25,837 bases of DNA from positions 1-25,837 of the forward strand of contig LNKV01000149.1 in NCBI GenBank assembly GCA_001465935.1, read 5' to 3'. A program made the translations under genes and the position numbers. Under the pieces are notes generated by a model. It did no database searches, was not told the DNA's origin, and worked only from the letters and a program-made list of their open reading frames with translations. This document shows, piece by piece, positions 1 through 13,495 of the stretch. The stretch is from Clarireedia homoeocarpa (lineage: Eukaryota > Ascomycota > Leotiomycetes > Helotiales > Rutstroemiaceae). Each line of letters begins with the position of its first letter. Position 1 is the stretch's first letter.

Positions 1-409
1 TCTAGAATATTATATATAATAGTTTAATTATAATATTAATTTAATATAATATAAAATATCTAATTTTAAAATAGTTTTATATTTATTTAATATATTTTAT
101 TTAGAAAATCTTATTTTATTTAGTTTTTTAATATTATTTTTAAAATAAAAATAATTATCTAATAGCTTTTATATAAAGATAATAATTTTTTAACTAATTA
201 GATTTATAATTAAAAATAAATTTATAAATAATATTAACTTATTTTTATTTTATATTTATTTAACTTTCTTATATCTAACTAATATTTTTATATTTATTTA
301 CTAATTATACTAACTAGAATTAATAAATTTAAAATATTCGAGAATAAGTTTTCTTAGAAAAGAGAGTAATATAATAATTTAAATATTATTAATTATTAAG
401 ATTAATAAT
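1..409 (+). mobile_element. 3' end of a Gypsy chromovirus copy (copy 0)
   Basis: The first bases (tctagaatattatatataat...) match 12,461 onward in copy 2 for over 100 bases. In copy 2 that stretch is the decayed chromodomain at the end of pol. The window therefore opens inside a third, more heavily mutated copy of the same element. The following bases to about 409 parallel the untranslated tail before the 3' LTR of copy 2. Identity is visibly lower than between copies 1 and 2, and almost every remaining difference is C to T or G to A. Confidence 0.6.
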
Positions 410-633
410 ATCGATATATTATATTTATTTAATTACTTGATTATTTAATATTTAAAGATATTACTTTTAAAAAAAAATAGATTTTTAAATATATTTAATA
501 TATATATACTTTAAATATATAATTTATAAAACTATTATATATATATAAATTTTTAAAGTTTTTTAACTTTTTTAGTTTTCTAATTATTAATTCTAAGAAT
601 TATATAATCTTTATTTATAAGTATATTATTATA
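410..633 (+). repeat. LTR of chromovirus family, heavily RIPped
   Basis: The run with taattattaattctaagaa and tataatctttatttata matches the LTR core at about 2145-2335, 6491-6631 and 12,941-13,129. It is followed directly by the sequence that follows the 5' LTR of copy 1 (ttattaatagtttaat...). This LTR therefore lies between the 3' end of one copy and the 5' internal start of another. Boundaries are approximate, because RIP has erased the expected TG...CA ends. Confidence 0.55.
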
Positions 634-1054
634 TTATTAATAGTTTAATATTAACTTTTTTAATTAATTAATAACTATTTAAATAATATTTTATTCTAAT
701 CTTTTTTATTTAAAAAACTATTAAATTATAAAAAAAAGATTTATTTTATTATATAATAATATAAATACTTTTATTATCTTTATTATATTTTAATTACTTT
801 TATTTTTATTTATATTCTTTTTATATTTTTACTTTTATTTATTAATTTTTATAATAATATATCTTTTTTTTAAAATATTAAATATAATAGAATATTTTAT
901 AAACTTATTTTTATATCTAAGTTTATTTATTTAATTAGATATTTTTATTTTAAAAATATTAATAATAATTTAAAAATTTAAATATTAATATAAAAAAAAG
1001 AAAAAAAGAAAAATAAATAAATTAATTTTTTAATTTTTTAATTAAAAAATTAAT
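634..1054 (+). mobile_element. 5' internal fragment of chromovirus copy
   Basis: This stretch parallels 2336-2760 of copy 1: the region just after the LTR (aataactatttaaataatattttattcta), the following aaactattaaattataaaa segment, and a later purine-rich run. The match fades near 1040, where a different LTR-like repeat begins. No coding potential remains. Confidence 0.45.
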
Positions 1055-1275
1055 ATAATAATTCTAATTAAACTATTATAATATTATATAAAAATATAAC
1101 TTTTTTAAAAGTAAGTTAAATATTAAATATATATAAATATATATTAATATATATATAATTAAATATATAATCTTTTTTTATATATAAACTTTCGAATTTT
1201 TATAATTTTTTTAACTCTTTAATTATTAATTCTAAAATTATTTAATATCTTTATTAATAGTTTTATTATATTATT
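1055..1275 (+). repeat. Diverged LTR-like repeat, left copy
   Basis: Starting at ataataattctaatta, about 180 bases match 14,447-14,620 closely, including the aagtaagttaaatattaaat tract and the following atatataaatatatattaat stretch. The distal part (aattattaattcta) also resembles the main LTR family. This looks like a diverged LTR subfamily. The right copy is listed at 14,447. Confidence 0.5.
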
Positions 1276-2144
1276 AATAATTTAATTTATTTTTTTAATT
1301 ATATTAATAACTATTTAAATAATATTAATATTTAATTTCTTCTTATTTTTAAATCTCTTTTTTAAAGATTTTTTAAATAATAAAAATAAACTTATTTTAA
1401 TTTTATTAATATATAATATTATTTTCTAATATTTCTAAATTATTTATTTTATATAATCTTTAAAGACTTATTATAATAATATATTAAATACTTTTCTAAT
1501 CTTAAAATAAAAGTTAATTAAATTGTTTTATATTAATTAAATAAATAAACTTACTTTTTTATAATATTATAAGAAATATTATAATCTTCGATATTTAATT
1601 TAATATTTAAAATACTATTAAAACTAACTAAGTTATATATTAAATAAAAGATAAATCTTTTTTAAATTTTTATTAATGATCTCTCTTTTTTATATCATCT
1701 TTAATAACTATATAATAAAGTTATTTAATATTTAATTCCTCTTTATTTTAATTAAATTAAAATAATTATTAATATTAAAGTAAAAGTAAAAGAAAAATAA
1801 TTTAAAGAGTTTTTTTAATTATATTATTAATTAATTTAATAATTATATTAATAATTTAAATAATTAAAATATAAGTTTAATTTTAAATTTAATTTTAAAT
1901 CTAATTTAAAAAGTAAATAATTATTTAAAAAACTTAGTATATTATATTAATAAATTAAATATAAAAGTAAATATTATATCTAATTATTAAATATAATTAG
2001 AATTCGATTTATAAAGATATAATTTATAATAATATAAATTATAACTTATAACCCTCTTTATTATTATATTTTTTATATAATTTAAAAGATTATAATTTAT
2101 ATAAACTTTATAACAATCTAGATATATAAAGCTTTTAGGATTAG
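1276..2144. other. AT-rich stretch without recognisable gene
   Basis: No reading frame or motif is identifiable. The first 60 bases resemble the post-LTR region of the chromovirus (ttattatattattaataattt...), so this is probably 5' internal sequence of the element owning the LTR variant at 1055. The end runs into the LTR of copy 1. A few CG-containing islands (tcttcgatattt, gaattcgattt) remain. Confidence 0.4.
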
Positions 2145-2335
2145 TAATTATAATATATTATATTTACTTGATTAATAGAATAAATCTATTAGTATACTTA
2201 ATATATATATATTTTAAATATATAACTTATATAACTATTATATATATATAAACTTTTAAAGTCTTTCGACCCTTTTAATTCTTTAGTTATTAATTCTAAG
2301 AATAATATAATCTTTATTTATAATATATTATTATA
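2145..2335 (+). repeat. 5' LTR of chromovirus copy 1
   Basis: The sequence from ttagtaattataatatatta to taatatattattata parallels 12,941-13,129 at the 3' end of copy 2 (tgattataatatattgtac ... caatgtattattata). Both share the ctttcgacccttttaa-type segment and taattctaagaata. The pair gives an LTR of roughly 190 bp. The start may originally have been TG and the end CA, both altered by RIP in this copy. Confidence 0.6.
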
Positions 2336-5300
2336 TTATTAATAATTTATTACTAATCTTTTTAATTAAGTAATAACTATTTAAATAATATTTTATTCTT
2401 AATCTTCTTTATTTAGAAAATTATTAAGTTATAAAAAGAAGGTCTATTTTATAAAAGTAATATAAATATCTTTTACTTTTATTTATTTTCTTTTATTTTT
2501 TTATCTTTTTTATAACTTATCTTTATTCTTAATATTAATTCCTTCGATAATATATCTTTTTCTTAAAATACTAATTCTTTTAAGAAAAGTAATAAGACTT
2601 TTTATAATAATATCTTTAAACTAGACTTTATCTATCTACCTAGTTATAAATACTTTAAAGATAATAATAATAATCTAGAAGATAAATCTTATAATAATAT
2701 CTCTCTAAATTTTAATATTAATATAAAAAGTAGAAATAAAAGAAAAGAAAAAATAATTGATTTTCAATCTTTTTAATTATAAGATTAAGACTCTATTTTA
2801 TTTTTAATAAATAGTAAGATTATAATATTAATTATATTAATATAAGACTTATAAATATAGTTTAGAACTTAATAATAATAATTAAAATTATAATAAGAAT
2901 AAATCGCTAAATTAATCTTTATTTATATTTTTTCTAATACTTTTTCTAGTATTATTATTACTACTCTCTCTTTAATACTTTCTTAATAAGAATATTTATA
3001 ATAAGATTATTTAATCTCTTTAATAGAGTATTAAAATCTTATCTTTAAATTAAAAATATTAAATAAATAAATTTTTTATAATCTAACTAATTTATTAGTT
3101 AAAGAAATATCTAAGTAATATAAAATTAAATATATTATATTAACTTTATATATTTATTTCTAACTATTTAATAACTTTATTTAAAATCTACTTTCTTTTA
3201 TATATCTAATTTATAATCTTTCTTTATTTAGTTTTAACTTAAACTAACTTTCTCGAATTACTAATCTTATTAATAAGTTTAATAATAATTCTAATATCTT
3301 TTTATCTTTATAGAAATATATAGTTTTTAATAAACTAACTATATATATTTATTTTAATAAATATTAAATTTATAAATATATAAATAACTAAGTTAAAAGT
3401 ATTATTTTAAATTATTTAAAAAGATTATTTTTTTAAAAACTATCTTTATTTATTAAATAGTTAGTAGATAAATTATATTTATTCTTTTATAATAAATCAA
3501 AGTTTATTTTTATTAAAACTAAGTATTAAGTATTATTTATAATTATATTTAGATTTTTATTTTTATTTAAAAAGTTCTATTATTAATTTTATATTTTAGT
3601 ATCTATTAATTAAATTAATAAAAAGATAATCTATAAAGATTTATCTTTTAAACTTACTTGATACTATTAAAATTAAATTAAAAATATCTAGTATTAGATT
3701 ATTTCTTTTTAAGAACTAGTTAGATACTTGAACTTTATAAAATAATAAAATAATACTAATAAGTTATTAATACTTCTCTAACTTATTTATATTATTATAA
3801 TATTATCTTTAATTTATTATTTTATTAATATTTTAATTAAAACTAATAAAGAAATTATTATTAATTAGACTAACTATTCTCTATCTATTTATAAAACTAA
3901 TTTTATTTACTCTAACTAGCTAATATTAATTAATCTTATTATTAATAAAACGTTTTTTTATTTTATATTAAGAAACTCTACTTTTACTCTTTAAAGTAGA
4001 TTAAAAGATAATTTACTTTTTAAAAGTATTTCTAATTAATCTTATAATAATATTTTTTATTATATTAATACTATTAATATTAACTCTTTTAAATAAAAAA
4101 AGGAATATCTTGATATAATAAATAATTAAGAATAAAAAGATAAATATAAAACTAAGATTATTATTATTATTTATATTAATAATAATTAAATAAAAGATTA
4201 TATTTAGTAAAAGACTTTTTATTAAATAAAATAAAAAATAAAAAATATTTAGATTTAACTAAGTTATTTAAAAGAAAATATATAATATTCTTTTATATAT
4301 TATTAAGAAATTAATATTTATTTTAAACTAAAATTCTTATTAACTTTAAAGTAAATAACTTCGCTTTTATTAATATTATATTCTTTAAGATATTAAATTC
4401 TATTTAGAAGATTATAATAAAAAAATTGAAAATACTCTTATCGATTAAAAACTATAACAATAAATAATATTAAGTAATATCTTATTATATTTATTTAAAC
4501 TTATTAATTAATAATCGACTTTAAATTTATATATTTTTTTTAATTATCTATCTTATATATTCTCTAATCTTTAAAAGAATATAATTATTAGAAAATCGGA
4601 TTTATTTTAACTATAAATAATATAAATTATATTAACTTATAAATTTACTTTTTAATTAAATTTACTTCTAACTTTTAATATATATTTATACTAATTTTAA
4701 TCTTTATATTATTAATTATAAATATTAAGAGAATATAAAATAGTAAGATTATAAATTAAATAAATACTAATAATAATAAATTAATATTAACTATTTAAAT
4801 AATCAAGAAATTATTCTAGTTATAATAATATTAATAATATTATAATAAATAAAAATAAAAGAAACTTTATTTTATTCGATATTTCTAAAAGCTAAATTAA
4901 TTTTTACTAAGATTTTATAATAGTTATTTAACTTTTATAATACTTTCTTAAAAAATTAAATTTATATTCTTAAGATAATAAAAACTAACTTTAAAACTAA
5001 ATTAAAAAGATTACTTTTTATTAAATTTATTTAATAATAATATTCTAAGTCTTTATAGAAACTTTAATCTAGTTACTTTAAATAATTAATTGATTTATAT
5101 ATAATTTCTAAAGTTATATTTTATATACTTTATTATTAAGATAATTAGTATAAATTTAATATTATCTTGATTTATAAAATCAATTGATTATTTAAAAACT
5201 AATAAGTTAAAAAAGATAATAAATAAATTATATTTTTATTAATATAATAATTTTATTCTATTTTTTATTCTTAATTAATTAATATAATCTTTTTATTTAA

Positions 5301-6489
5301 AATTAATATTAAACCTTTAATTTTCAAGAAGTATTAGAAATTCTTAATTATATTCTTTAAAACTAAATTAAATATTTTATTACTTTATTAATTATATAAT
5401 TATAAGATTATTTTAAAAGAAAATATAAAAGATAAACTTTATTATAATCTATTATATAAGATATTAACTAAGGAATTAGAGATTATTAAAAAATATTTTA
5501 TTAAAAATCTAGTTAAAAGATTTATTAAATCTAATTAAATTCTATTTACTATTTCGATTCTCTTTATTAAGAAACTAAATAGATTATTATATTTCTATAT
5601 TAACTTTTATATATTTAATATTTTTATTTATAAAGATTATTATTTATTATTATTTATTAATAAGACTTTTACTTATATCTTTTATATAAAGATTTTTATT
5701 AAACTAGATATTAGATAAATATTTTATTATATTAGAATAGATTTAGTTTCTAAAAAGTTTATTATATTCTATATATATTATAATATTTATAAATATAAAA
5801 TTATACTATTTAGATTAACTAATAACTTTATAATTTATTAATATTATATAAATAATATTCTTTTTAATTATTTAGATATCTTCTATACTATATACTTTAA
5901 TAATATTTTAATTTACTTTAAAAACTTATTTAAATATTAAGTTTATATTAAATTAGTTTTATAATATCTTTAAGATATTAGATTATAAACTAATTTTAAA
6001 AAATATAAATTCGATATTATTTATATTAAATATTTAGAGTTTATTATATTAACTAATAATATAAAAATAGATTTCGAGAAAGTTATTATAATATAATAGT
6101 AAATCTATTTAATAATAATAAAAAATATATAATTGTTTTTTAAATTTTATAATTTTTATAAATATTTTATTTATAATTTTAATACTATTATTAAGTTCTT
6201 AATCGAATTAATTAAAATTAATATTTTTTTCTATTTTAACAAAGATTATTAACTAGTTTTTAATATTCTTAAATATATATTAATAAGTATATTATTTCTT
6301 TAATATTATAACTACTTATTTTTTTATATATTAAAAATAAATATATCGGATAATATTATAATAAATATACTTTTATAAAAATATAATAATAACTAGCTTT
6401 TTATAATATTCTTCTTAAAAATAATATAGCTAATTAAGTTAAATTATAAAATATATAATAAAGAAATATTTATAATTATTAAATTATTT
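2145..6489 (+). mobile_element. Ty3/Gypsy chromovirus copy 1, truncated, heavily RIPped
   Basis: This is a direct repeat of 6491-10,789 at an offset of about 4294-4300 bases. It carries LTR, gag region, protease/RT region (about 5550-6090) and the start of RNase H. The reverse-transcriptase active-site region, read at 5893-5916, has decayed to Y-F-N-N-I-L-I-Y. The copy stops in mid RNase H at 6489, where a single N follows. It is consistently richer in A/T than copy 2, so it has been mutated more. Nonsense codons are everywhere; nothing can be expressed. Confidence 0.8.
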
Positions 6490-6490
6490 N
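6490..6490. other. Ambiguous base (N) at tandem-copy junction
   Basis: A single N separates the RNase H region of copy 1 from the mid-LTR of copy 2. This is not a natural element boundary. A contig join or misassembly between repeat copies is the simplest explanation. Confidence 0.85.
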
Positions 6491-9400
6491 CTTAATATAT
6501 ATATATTTTAAATATATAACTTATATAACTATTATATATATATAAGCTTTTAAGGCCTTTCGACCCTTTTAGCTCTCTAGTTATTAATTCTAAGAATAGT
6601 ATAATCTTTATCTATAATATATTATTATATTATTAATAACTTAATACTAATTCCTCTAACTAACTAATAGTTATTTAAATAATATCTTGTTTCTAATCCT
6701 CTTTATTTAAGAAACTACTAAGTTATAAAGAGAAAGTTTATTTTATAAAAACAATATAAATATTTCTTATCCTTATTATCCCCTCTCTACCTTTCTAACT
6801 TTCTTATAATTTATCTCTATTCTCACTTTTAATATCGATTCTTTCGATAATATATCTTCTTTTTAGAATACCGATCTTTTTAAAAAGAATAATAAAACTC
6901 TTTATAATAATATCTCTAAGTCTAACACGATCCTCTTACTCGATCACGAATACTCTAAAGATAACGGCGATATTCTAAAAAATAAGTTTTAAGATAATAT
7001 CTCTCTAGATTCCAATATTAATATAGAAAATAGAAATAAAAGAAAAGGAAAAGTAGTTAATCTTTAACCCTTTTAATTATAAGATTAGAGCTCTACTTCT
7101 TTTTTAATAAATAATAAGACTACAATCTTAACTATATTAATCCGAGACTTATAAGTATAGTTTAGAATTTAATAAATATAATCTAAATTATAATAAGAAT
7201 AAATTATTTAGTTGATCTCTAACTATATCTCTTCTAATACTTTCTCTAATACTATTACTACTACTCTCCCTCTAGTACCTTCTTAATAAGAACTCTTTTA
7301 ATAAGATCACTTAATTCTTTTAATAAAATATTAAAATCTTATCTTCAAGTCGAAAGTATTAAATAAATAAACTTCTTATAATCTAACTAATCTATAAAAC
7401 AAAGAAATATCTAAGTAATACTAGACTAAGTATATTATATCAACTTTATATATTTATTTTAACGAATATAATAACCCTGCTTTAAATTTATTTTCTCTTA
7501 TATATCTAATTTATAACTCCTCTTTGTTTAATATTAATTCGGACCAACCTCTCTAAGTTACTAATCTTATTAACAAGTTTAATAATAGTTCTAATATCTT
7601 TCTATCTTTATAAAAATATATAGTTCTTAGTAAACTAGCTATATATATTTACTTTAACGAATACTAAGTTTATAAATATATAAACAACTAAATCGAAAAT
7701 ACTATTTTAAATTACTTAAAAAGATTATTTTTTTAAGAGCTACTTCTAACTATTAAATAGTTAGTAAATAAATTATATTTACTTTTTTATAACGAATCCG
7801 AGTTTATTTTTATTAAAACTAAATACCGAGTATTGTTTATAATTATATCTAGACTTTTATCTTTATTTAAAAAGTTCTATTATTAACTTTATATTTTAAT
7901 ATCTATTAGTTAAATTAATAAGAAGATAATCTATAAAGATCTACTTTTTAAACTTACTCGATATTACTAAAATCGGATTGAAAATATTTAGTATCAAGTT
8001 ATTTCCTTTTAAGAACTAGTTAGATACTTGAACTTTATAAAATAACAAGATAATACTAATAAGTTATTAGTACTTCTCTAACTTATTTATATTATTATAA
8101 TATCGTCTTTAACTTATTATCTTACTAATACTTTAATTAAAGCTAATAGAGAAATTATTATTAATTAAGTTAACCGCCCTTTGTTCTCTTATAAAACTGA
8201 TCTTACCCGCTCTAACTAGCTAGTATTAGTTAATCTTATTATTAATAAGACGCTCTCTTACTTTATATCGAGAAACTTTACTTTTACCCTCTAAAGTAAA
8301 CTAAAAGATAATCTACTTTTCAAGAGTATCTTTAGCTAATCCTATAATAATACTTCTTATTATATTAATATTATCGATATTAACTTTTTTAAATAAGAAG
8401 AGGAATACCTCGATATAATAAATAAATAAAAATAAGAAGATAAATATAAAGCCGAGGTTATTACTACTATTTATATTAATAATAATCAAGTAAAAAATTA
8501 TATCTAATAAAAAACTCTTTATTAGATAGAATTAGAAATATAAAATACTTGGATTTAATAAAGCTACTTAAAAGAAAGTATATAATATTCTTTTATATAC
8601 TATTAAGAAATCAATATTTATTTTAAACTAAAACTCTTATTAACTTTAAAGTAAATAACTTCGTTTTTATTAATACTATATTCTTTAAGATACTAAATTT
8701 TATTTAGAAGGTTATAATAAAGAAATTGAAAATACTCTTATTAGTTAAAAGCTATAATAGTAAATAATACTAAGTAATATCTTATTATATTTATTTGAAC
8801 TTACTAATTGATAATCGATTTCAGATTTATACTTCTTTTCTAATTACTTACCTTATATATTCTATAATCTTTAGAAGAATATAATTATTAGAGAATTAGA
8901 TCTTTTTTAATTATAGATAATATAAACTATATTAGTTTACAAGTTTACTTTCTAACTAAACTTACTCCCGACTTTTAATATATACTTATACTAATCTCAA
9001 TCTTTATATAATTAACTATAAATATCAGAAGGATACTAAATAGTAAGATTGTAAATTAGATAAGTACTAGTAACAACGAACTAATATAGACCGTTTAGAT
9101 AATTAAGTAACTACCTTAATTATAATAGTATTAACAATATTATAATAAATAAAAATAAAAGAAATTTCATCTTACTTAATAAAATAAAAAACTAAACTAA
9201 CTTTTATTAAAACCTTATAATAATTATTTAGCTCTTATAATACTTTCTTAAAAGATCAAGCTTATACTTTCAAGATAATAGAAGCTAACTTTAAGACTAA
9301 GTTAAAAATACTATTTTTTATCGAACTTATTTAATAATAATATTCTAAATCTCTTTAAAAACCTTAATCTAATCACTCTAAATAATCGATTAACTTATAT

Positions 9401-9839
9401 ATAATCTCTAGAACTATATTTTATATACTTTATTATTAAGACAATTAGTACGAATTTAATATTATCTCGATTAATAAGATTAACTAACTACTTAAAAACC
9501 GATAAACTGAAAAAGATAATAAATAAGTAATATTTTTATTAATATAATAATTTTGTTCTATTTCTTATTTATAATTATTTAATATAACCTCTTTATTTAA
9601 AATTAATACTAAATCTCTGATCTCTAAGAAATACTAGCGATTCTCAATTATATTTTCTAAAACCAAGTTAAATACTTTATTACTTTACTAATTTTATAAC
9701 TACAAGATCACTTTAGAAGAAAGTATAGAAAATAAATTTCGTTATAGTCTACTATATAAGATATCGATTAAGAAATTAAAGACTATTAAGAAATACTTTA
9801 CTAAGAATTTAATTAAAAGATTTATTAAATTAAGTTAAG

Positions 9840-12600
9840 TTTTATTTATTATCTCGATCCTTTTTATTAAGAAACTAAACGAATTATTATATTTCTATAT
9901 TAACTTTTATATATTTAATACTCTTATTTATAAAGATCGCTACTTACTACTATTTATTAATAAGACTTTTACTTATATCTCTTATACTAAGATTTTCATT
10001 AAACTAGATATTAGATAAGTATTCTACTATATTAGAATAAACTTAGTTTCTAAAGAGTTTATTATATTCTATATATATTATAGTACTTATAAATATAAAG
10101 TTATATTATTTAAATTAACTAATAACTTTATAACTTATTAATATTATATAAATAATATTCTCTTTAATTACTTAGATATCTTCTATATTATATACCTCGA
10201 TAATATCTTGATTTACTTTAAAGACTTATTTGAATATTAAGTTTATATTAAATTAATCTTATAATATTTTCAAGATACTAGACTACAAGCTGATCTTAAA
10301 AAGTATAAATTCGATATTATTTATACTAAATACTTAGAGTTTATTATATTAACTGATAATATAAAAGTAGATCTCGAGAAAGTTATTATAATATAGTAAT
10401 AAGTCTACTTAATAATAATAAAAAGTATATAATTGTTTCTTAGATTTTATAATTTTTATAAACATTTTATTTATAATTTCGATATTATCACTAAGCTTTT
10501 AATCGAAATAACTAAAGCTAATACTTCTTTCTACTTTGATAAAAGTTATTAACTAGCTTTCGATATTTTTAAATATATACTAATAAATATACTACTTTTT
10601 TAATATTATAATTACTTACTTTCTTATATACTAGAAATAGATATATCGAATAATATTATAATAAGTATACTCTTATAGAAATATAGTAATAACTAACTCT
10701 TTATAATATTCTTCTTAAAGATAATATAGTCGGCCAAGTTTAACTACGAAGTATATAATAAAGAAATACTTATAATTATTAAATTATTTAGTAACTAACA
10801 AACTAAGTTTATATTAACTTTATACTAAATCTATATTTATACTAATTATAAAGTTTTAAAATACTTTATAATTACTAAATCTTTAAATATATAATAAGCT
10901 CGATAGACTAAACTCTTTATTAACTATAACTTCTTGATTATATATCGCCCCGGAAAAAACAACTCTCTTGTAAATACTCTAACTTATAAAGTTGATAAAC
11001 TGTTATTATAAAACAAGTAGAAGAAGTATAATAGACTATAGTAACTTTTATATAATAGTTAAATCGATCCGAGAATCCTTAGTAAACTTCCGATTTTACT
11101 AATTAATATTATTATATTTAATACTCTTGATTCTTTAACTCTCTTTATTAATTATCTTTTTAAAACTAATTATAACTTAAAAAACCTATAAAGTTTAAAA
11201 GTCTAAGTTATCTATAATAACTTATACTTAACTCTTAAAAGTAATCTACTTTTATATAATAACTAACTTATTATTCTTAATATCTAGAACCTCTATATAC
11301 TATTTATTCGCAAAGTATATAACTCTATCTCAATAGTATATTCTAATATCAAGAAAACTACTCTTTTAATTACTAAGTTATATTACTAGTATAAACTAAC
11401 TACTTTAGTATATACTTATATCTATAATTACTATACTTATTATAAAAACTTAGTTTTCTATAATAAGATATTAGGATTACTTTACTCTTTACTAATCTCG
11501 ATATATATCTAAAAATATATTATAATAGATTATTATAATTTTAATAAAGATAAATATAAGTTTAATAATATTTTAATTATTATCAACTATTTTAATAAGT
11601 AAATAATTATTATACTATATTATAAGATAATCGATACTCGAGAACAAGTTAAATTATACTTTTAATATATCTACTAATATTATAGTTTACTAATAATAAT
11701 ACTCTCTAATTAAAGTTTATAGTTTATATCTATCTTCTAGAAAGAGTTTAATAATATCTTTAGAATTTAAATTAAACTCTTAACTACTAACTACTTTCAA
11801 ACTAATAATTAAATAGAGATTTATAATTAATATTTATAAAAAAGACTTCGACTTTTTATTAGTTATTACTAAGACAACTAGTCTGAGTTCCTATTAATAA
11901 TAGATTATATTTAATTAATTTTATTATATATTTTTCTTAGTAACTTAAGTCTGTTTAAAATATTCTATAACTAAGAATTATAATATACTTGAATCTAGAA
12001 TAAAGTTAATCTAACTCTATTTATAAATAATCTTAATCTCGTTAATATTTATATATATATATACTATAACCTCGAAGTACTATAATAAACTTACTAAATA
12101 ATTAAGAAAATATAAAAGTATATAACCCGAATTATAAATATATTATACTATTTAATCGACTTCGATATTAATAACTTTATCTAATTTAATATAAGATATT
12201 TATTTACTTAATAATTATTAAAGAAACTCGATTTCCCGATAAATAGATATTTCAAGATCTTAGAGAAGATTAGTTACTCTTTCAAGTTTAAACTACTCGA
12301 GATAATAAAGATATATTTTATATTCCCTACTAATAAATTAAGAAAAATATCAACTAACCTACTTCCTAATTAAGTTAATAACCCCTTACTACTAATTAAT
12401 ATAACTAGTAAAGAGGAATAGAAAATAAAGAAAATCCTTATTTATTATAAATACTATAGATCTCTAGAATATTATATATAATAGTTTAATTATAATACTA
12501 ATTTAATATAATATAAAACGTTTAACTTTAAAATAGTTTTGTATTTATTTAATATATTCTACTTAGAAAATCTTATTCTATTTAGTCTTTTAGTACTCCT
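9840..12600 (+). pseudogene. Decayed pol: RT, RNase H, integrase, chromodomain
   Basis: Translated in one frame, the stretch keeps the skeleton of Gypsy pol despite many stops. At 10,193-10,216 the RT active-site motif reads Y-L-D-N-I-L-I-Y, with the second catalytic Asp of the usual Y-L-D-D box changed to Asn, a G-to-A type change. RNase H ends with Y-R-P-G-K at 10,943-10,957, a conserved landmark of this family. Near 11,793-11,828 a run N-Y-F-Q-T-N-N-stop-I-E corresponds to the integrase core signature. At about 12,440-12,590 a chromodomain-like pattern follows. Upstream, about 9,890-9,970, the K-D-R-Y segment of RT is readable. This is a dead relic; domain identity is secure, exact limits are not. 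Confidence 0.75.
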
Positions 12601-12940
12601 TCTAAAATAGTTATATTTATACTAAATAAATAAAAATAACTATAAGTATTTAAAAAGTAATTACTTAATAATCTTTATATAAAGAAGATAATTTTTTTAT
12701 TAGTTAGACTTATAACTAGTAGTAAACTTATAAATAGTATTAATTTATACTTGTTTATATTATTTCTATAATTATTTAACTTTTTTAATTAACTAATATT
12801 CTTATATTTATTTACTAATATTAGTAATAGGAATTAACAAACTTAAGATATTTGAGAGCGAGCTTTCTTAAAAGAGAGAGTAGTATAATAATCCGGATAA
12901 TAAACTAATTAGCCTACTATATAAGTTTAATAAGGATTAG

Positions 12941-13129
12941 TGATTATAATATATTGTACTTACCTAATCAATAAGATAAACTTTAGTAAACCTAGTATTT
13001 ATATACTTTAAGTATATAACTTATATAACTATTATATATATATAAGCTCTTAAAACTCTTCGACTCTTTTAACTCTCTAATTATTGATTCTAAGAATAGT
13101 ATAATCTTTATTTACAATGTATTATTATA
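12941..13129 (+). repeat. 3' LTR of chromovirus copy 2
   Basis: The sequence begins tgattataatatattgtact and ends near caatgtattattata, after which similarity to the 5' LTR-internal junctions stops (those continue ttattaataattta, this one continues aattttatataat). That break is what defines the LTR end. It still keeps a TG start, so it is less mutated than its partners. Confidence 0.6.
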
Positions 13130-13216
13130 AATTTTATATAATATATTTAACTTTCTATTAAAAATTAATATACTAATTATTTTATATAAATATTTTTCTT
13201 TTTTTTAATTTAATAT

Positions 13217-13495
13217 TAAAGTTATATCTTTTATAAATAAGAAAATATTATTAAATATTATTTTATTTTAAATTTATTATCCTCGAAGTTATTTTTTAAG
13301 AACTTTTAATAAATTTTATTTATTTTAAATTATTTTTATTTAAAATATTTATTATNTAAAATTATATCTTTTATAAATAATAAAATATTATTTAATATTA
13401 TTTTATTTTAAGTTTATTATTTTTAAAATTATTTTTTAAGAACTTTTAATAAGTTTTATTTATTTTAAACTATTTTTATTTAAAATATTTAATAT
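13217..13495. repeat. 139-bp tandem duplication with an N at the junction
   Basis: Bases 13,217-13,355 (starting taaagttatatcttttata) are repeated at 13,357-13,495 (taaaattatatcttttata) with roughly ten differences, mostly C/T or G/A. A single N occupies 13,356, exactly between the copies. Neither copy has coding features. The pattern suggests two overlapping contig ends that were placed side by side instead of merged. Confidence 0.8.

Larger units (their letters stand above)
6491..13129 (+). mobile_element. Ty3/Gypsy chromovirus copy 2, near full length
   Basis: This is the longest and least mutated copy. It starts within the 5' LTR (6491-about 6631), continues through the gag/protease region (about 6700-9700), then reverse transcriptase, RNase H, integrase and chromodomain, and ends with a 3' LTR (about 12,941-13,129). 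Allowing for the missing LTR start, full length would be about 6.7 kb. RT before integrase, followed by a chromodomain, places it among the chromoviruses of the Ty3/Gypsy group. All frames are broken by RIP-type nonsense codons. The 3' side abuts unrelated AT-rich sequence. Confidence 0.8.

Noticed and set aside
480..560. Regular atatat tracts recalling satellite DNA or a replication origin
   Set aside because: They recur only within LTR copies and fit RIP-degraded retroelement sequence; no independent array is present.
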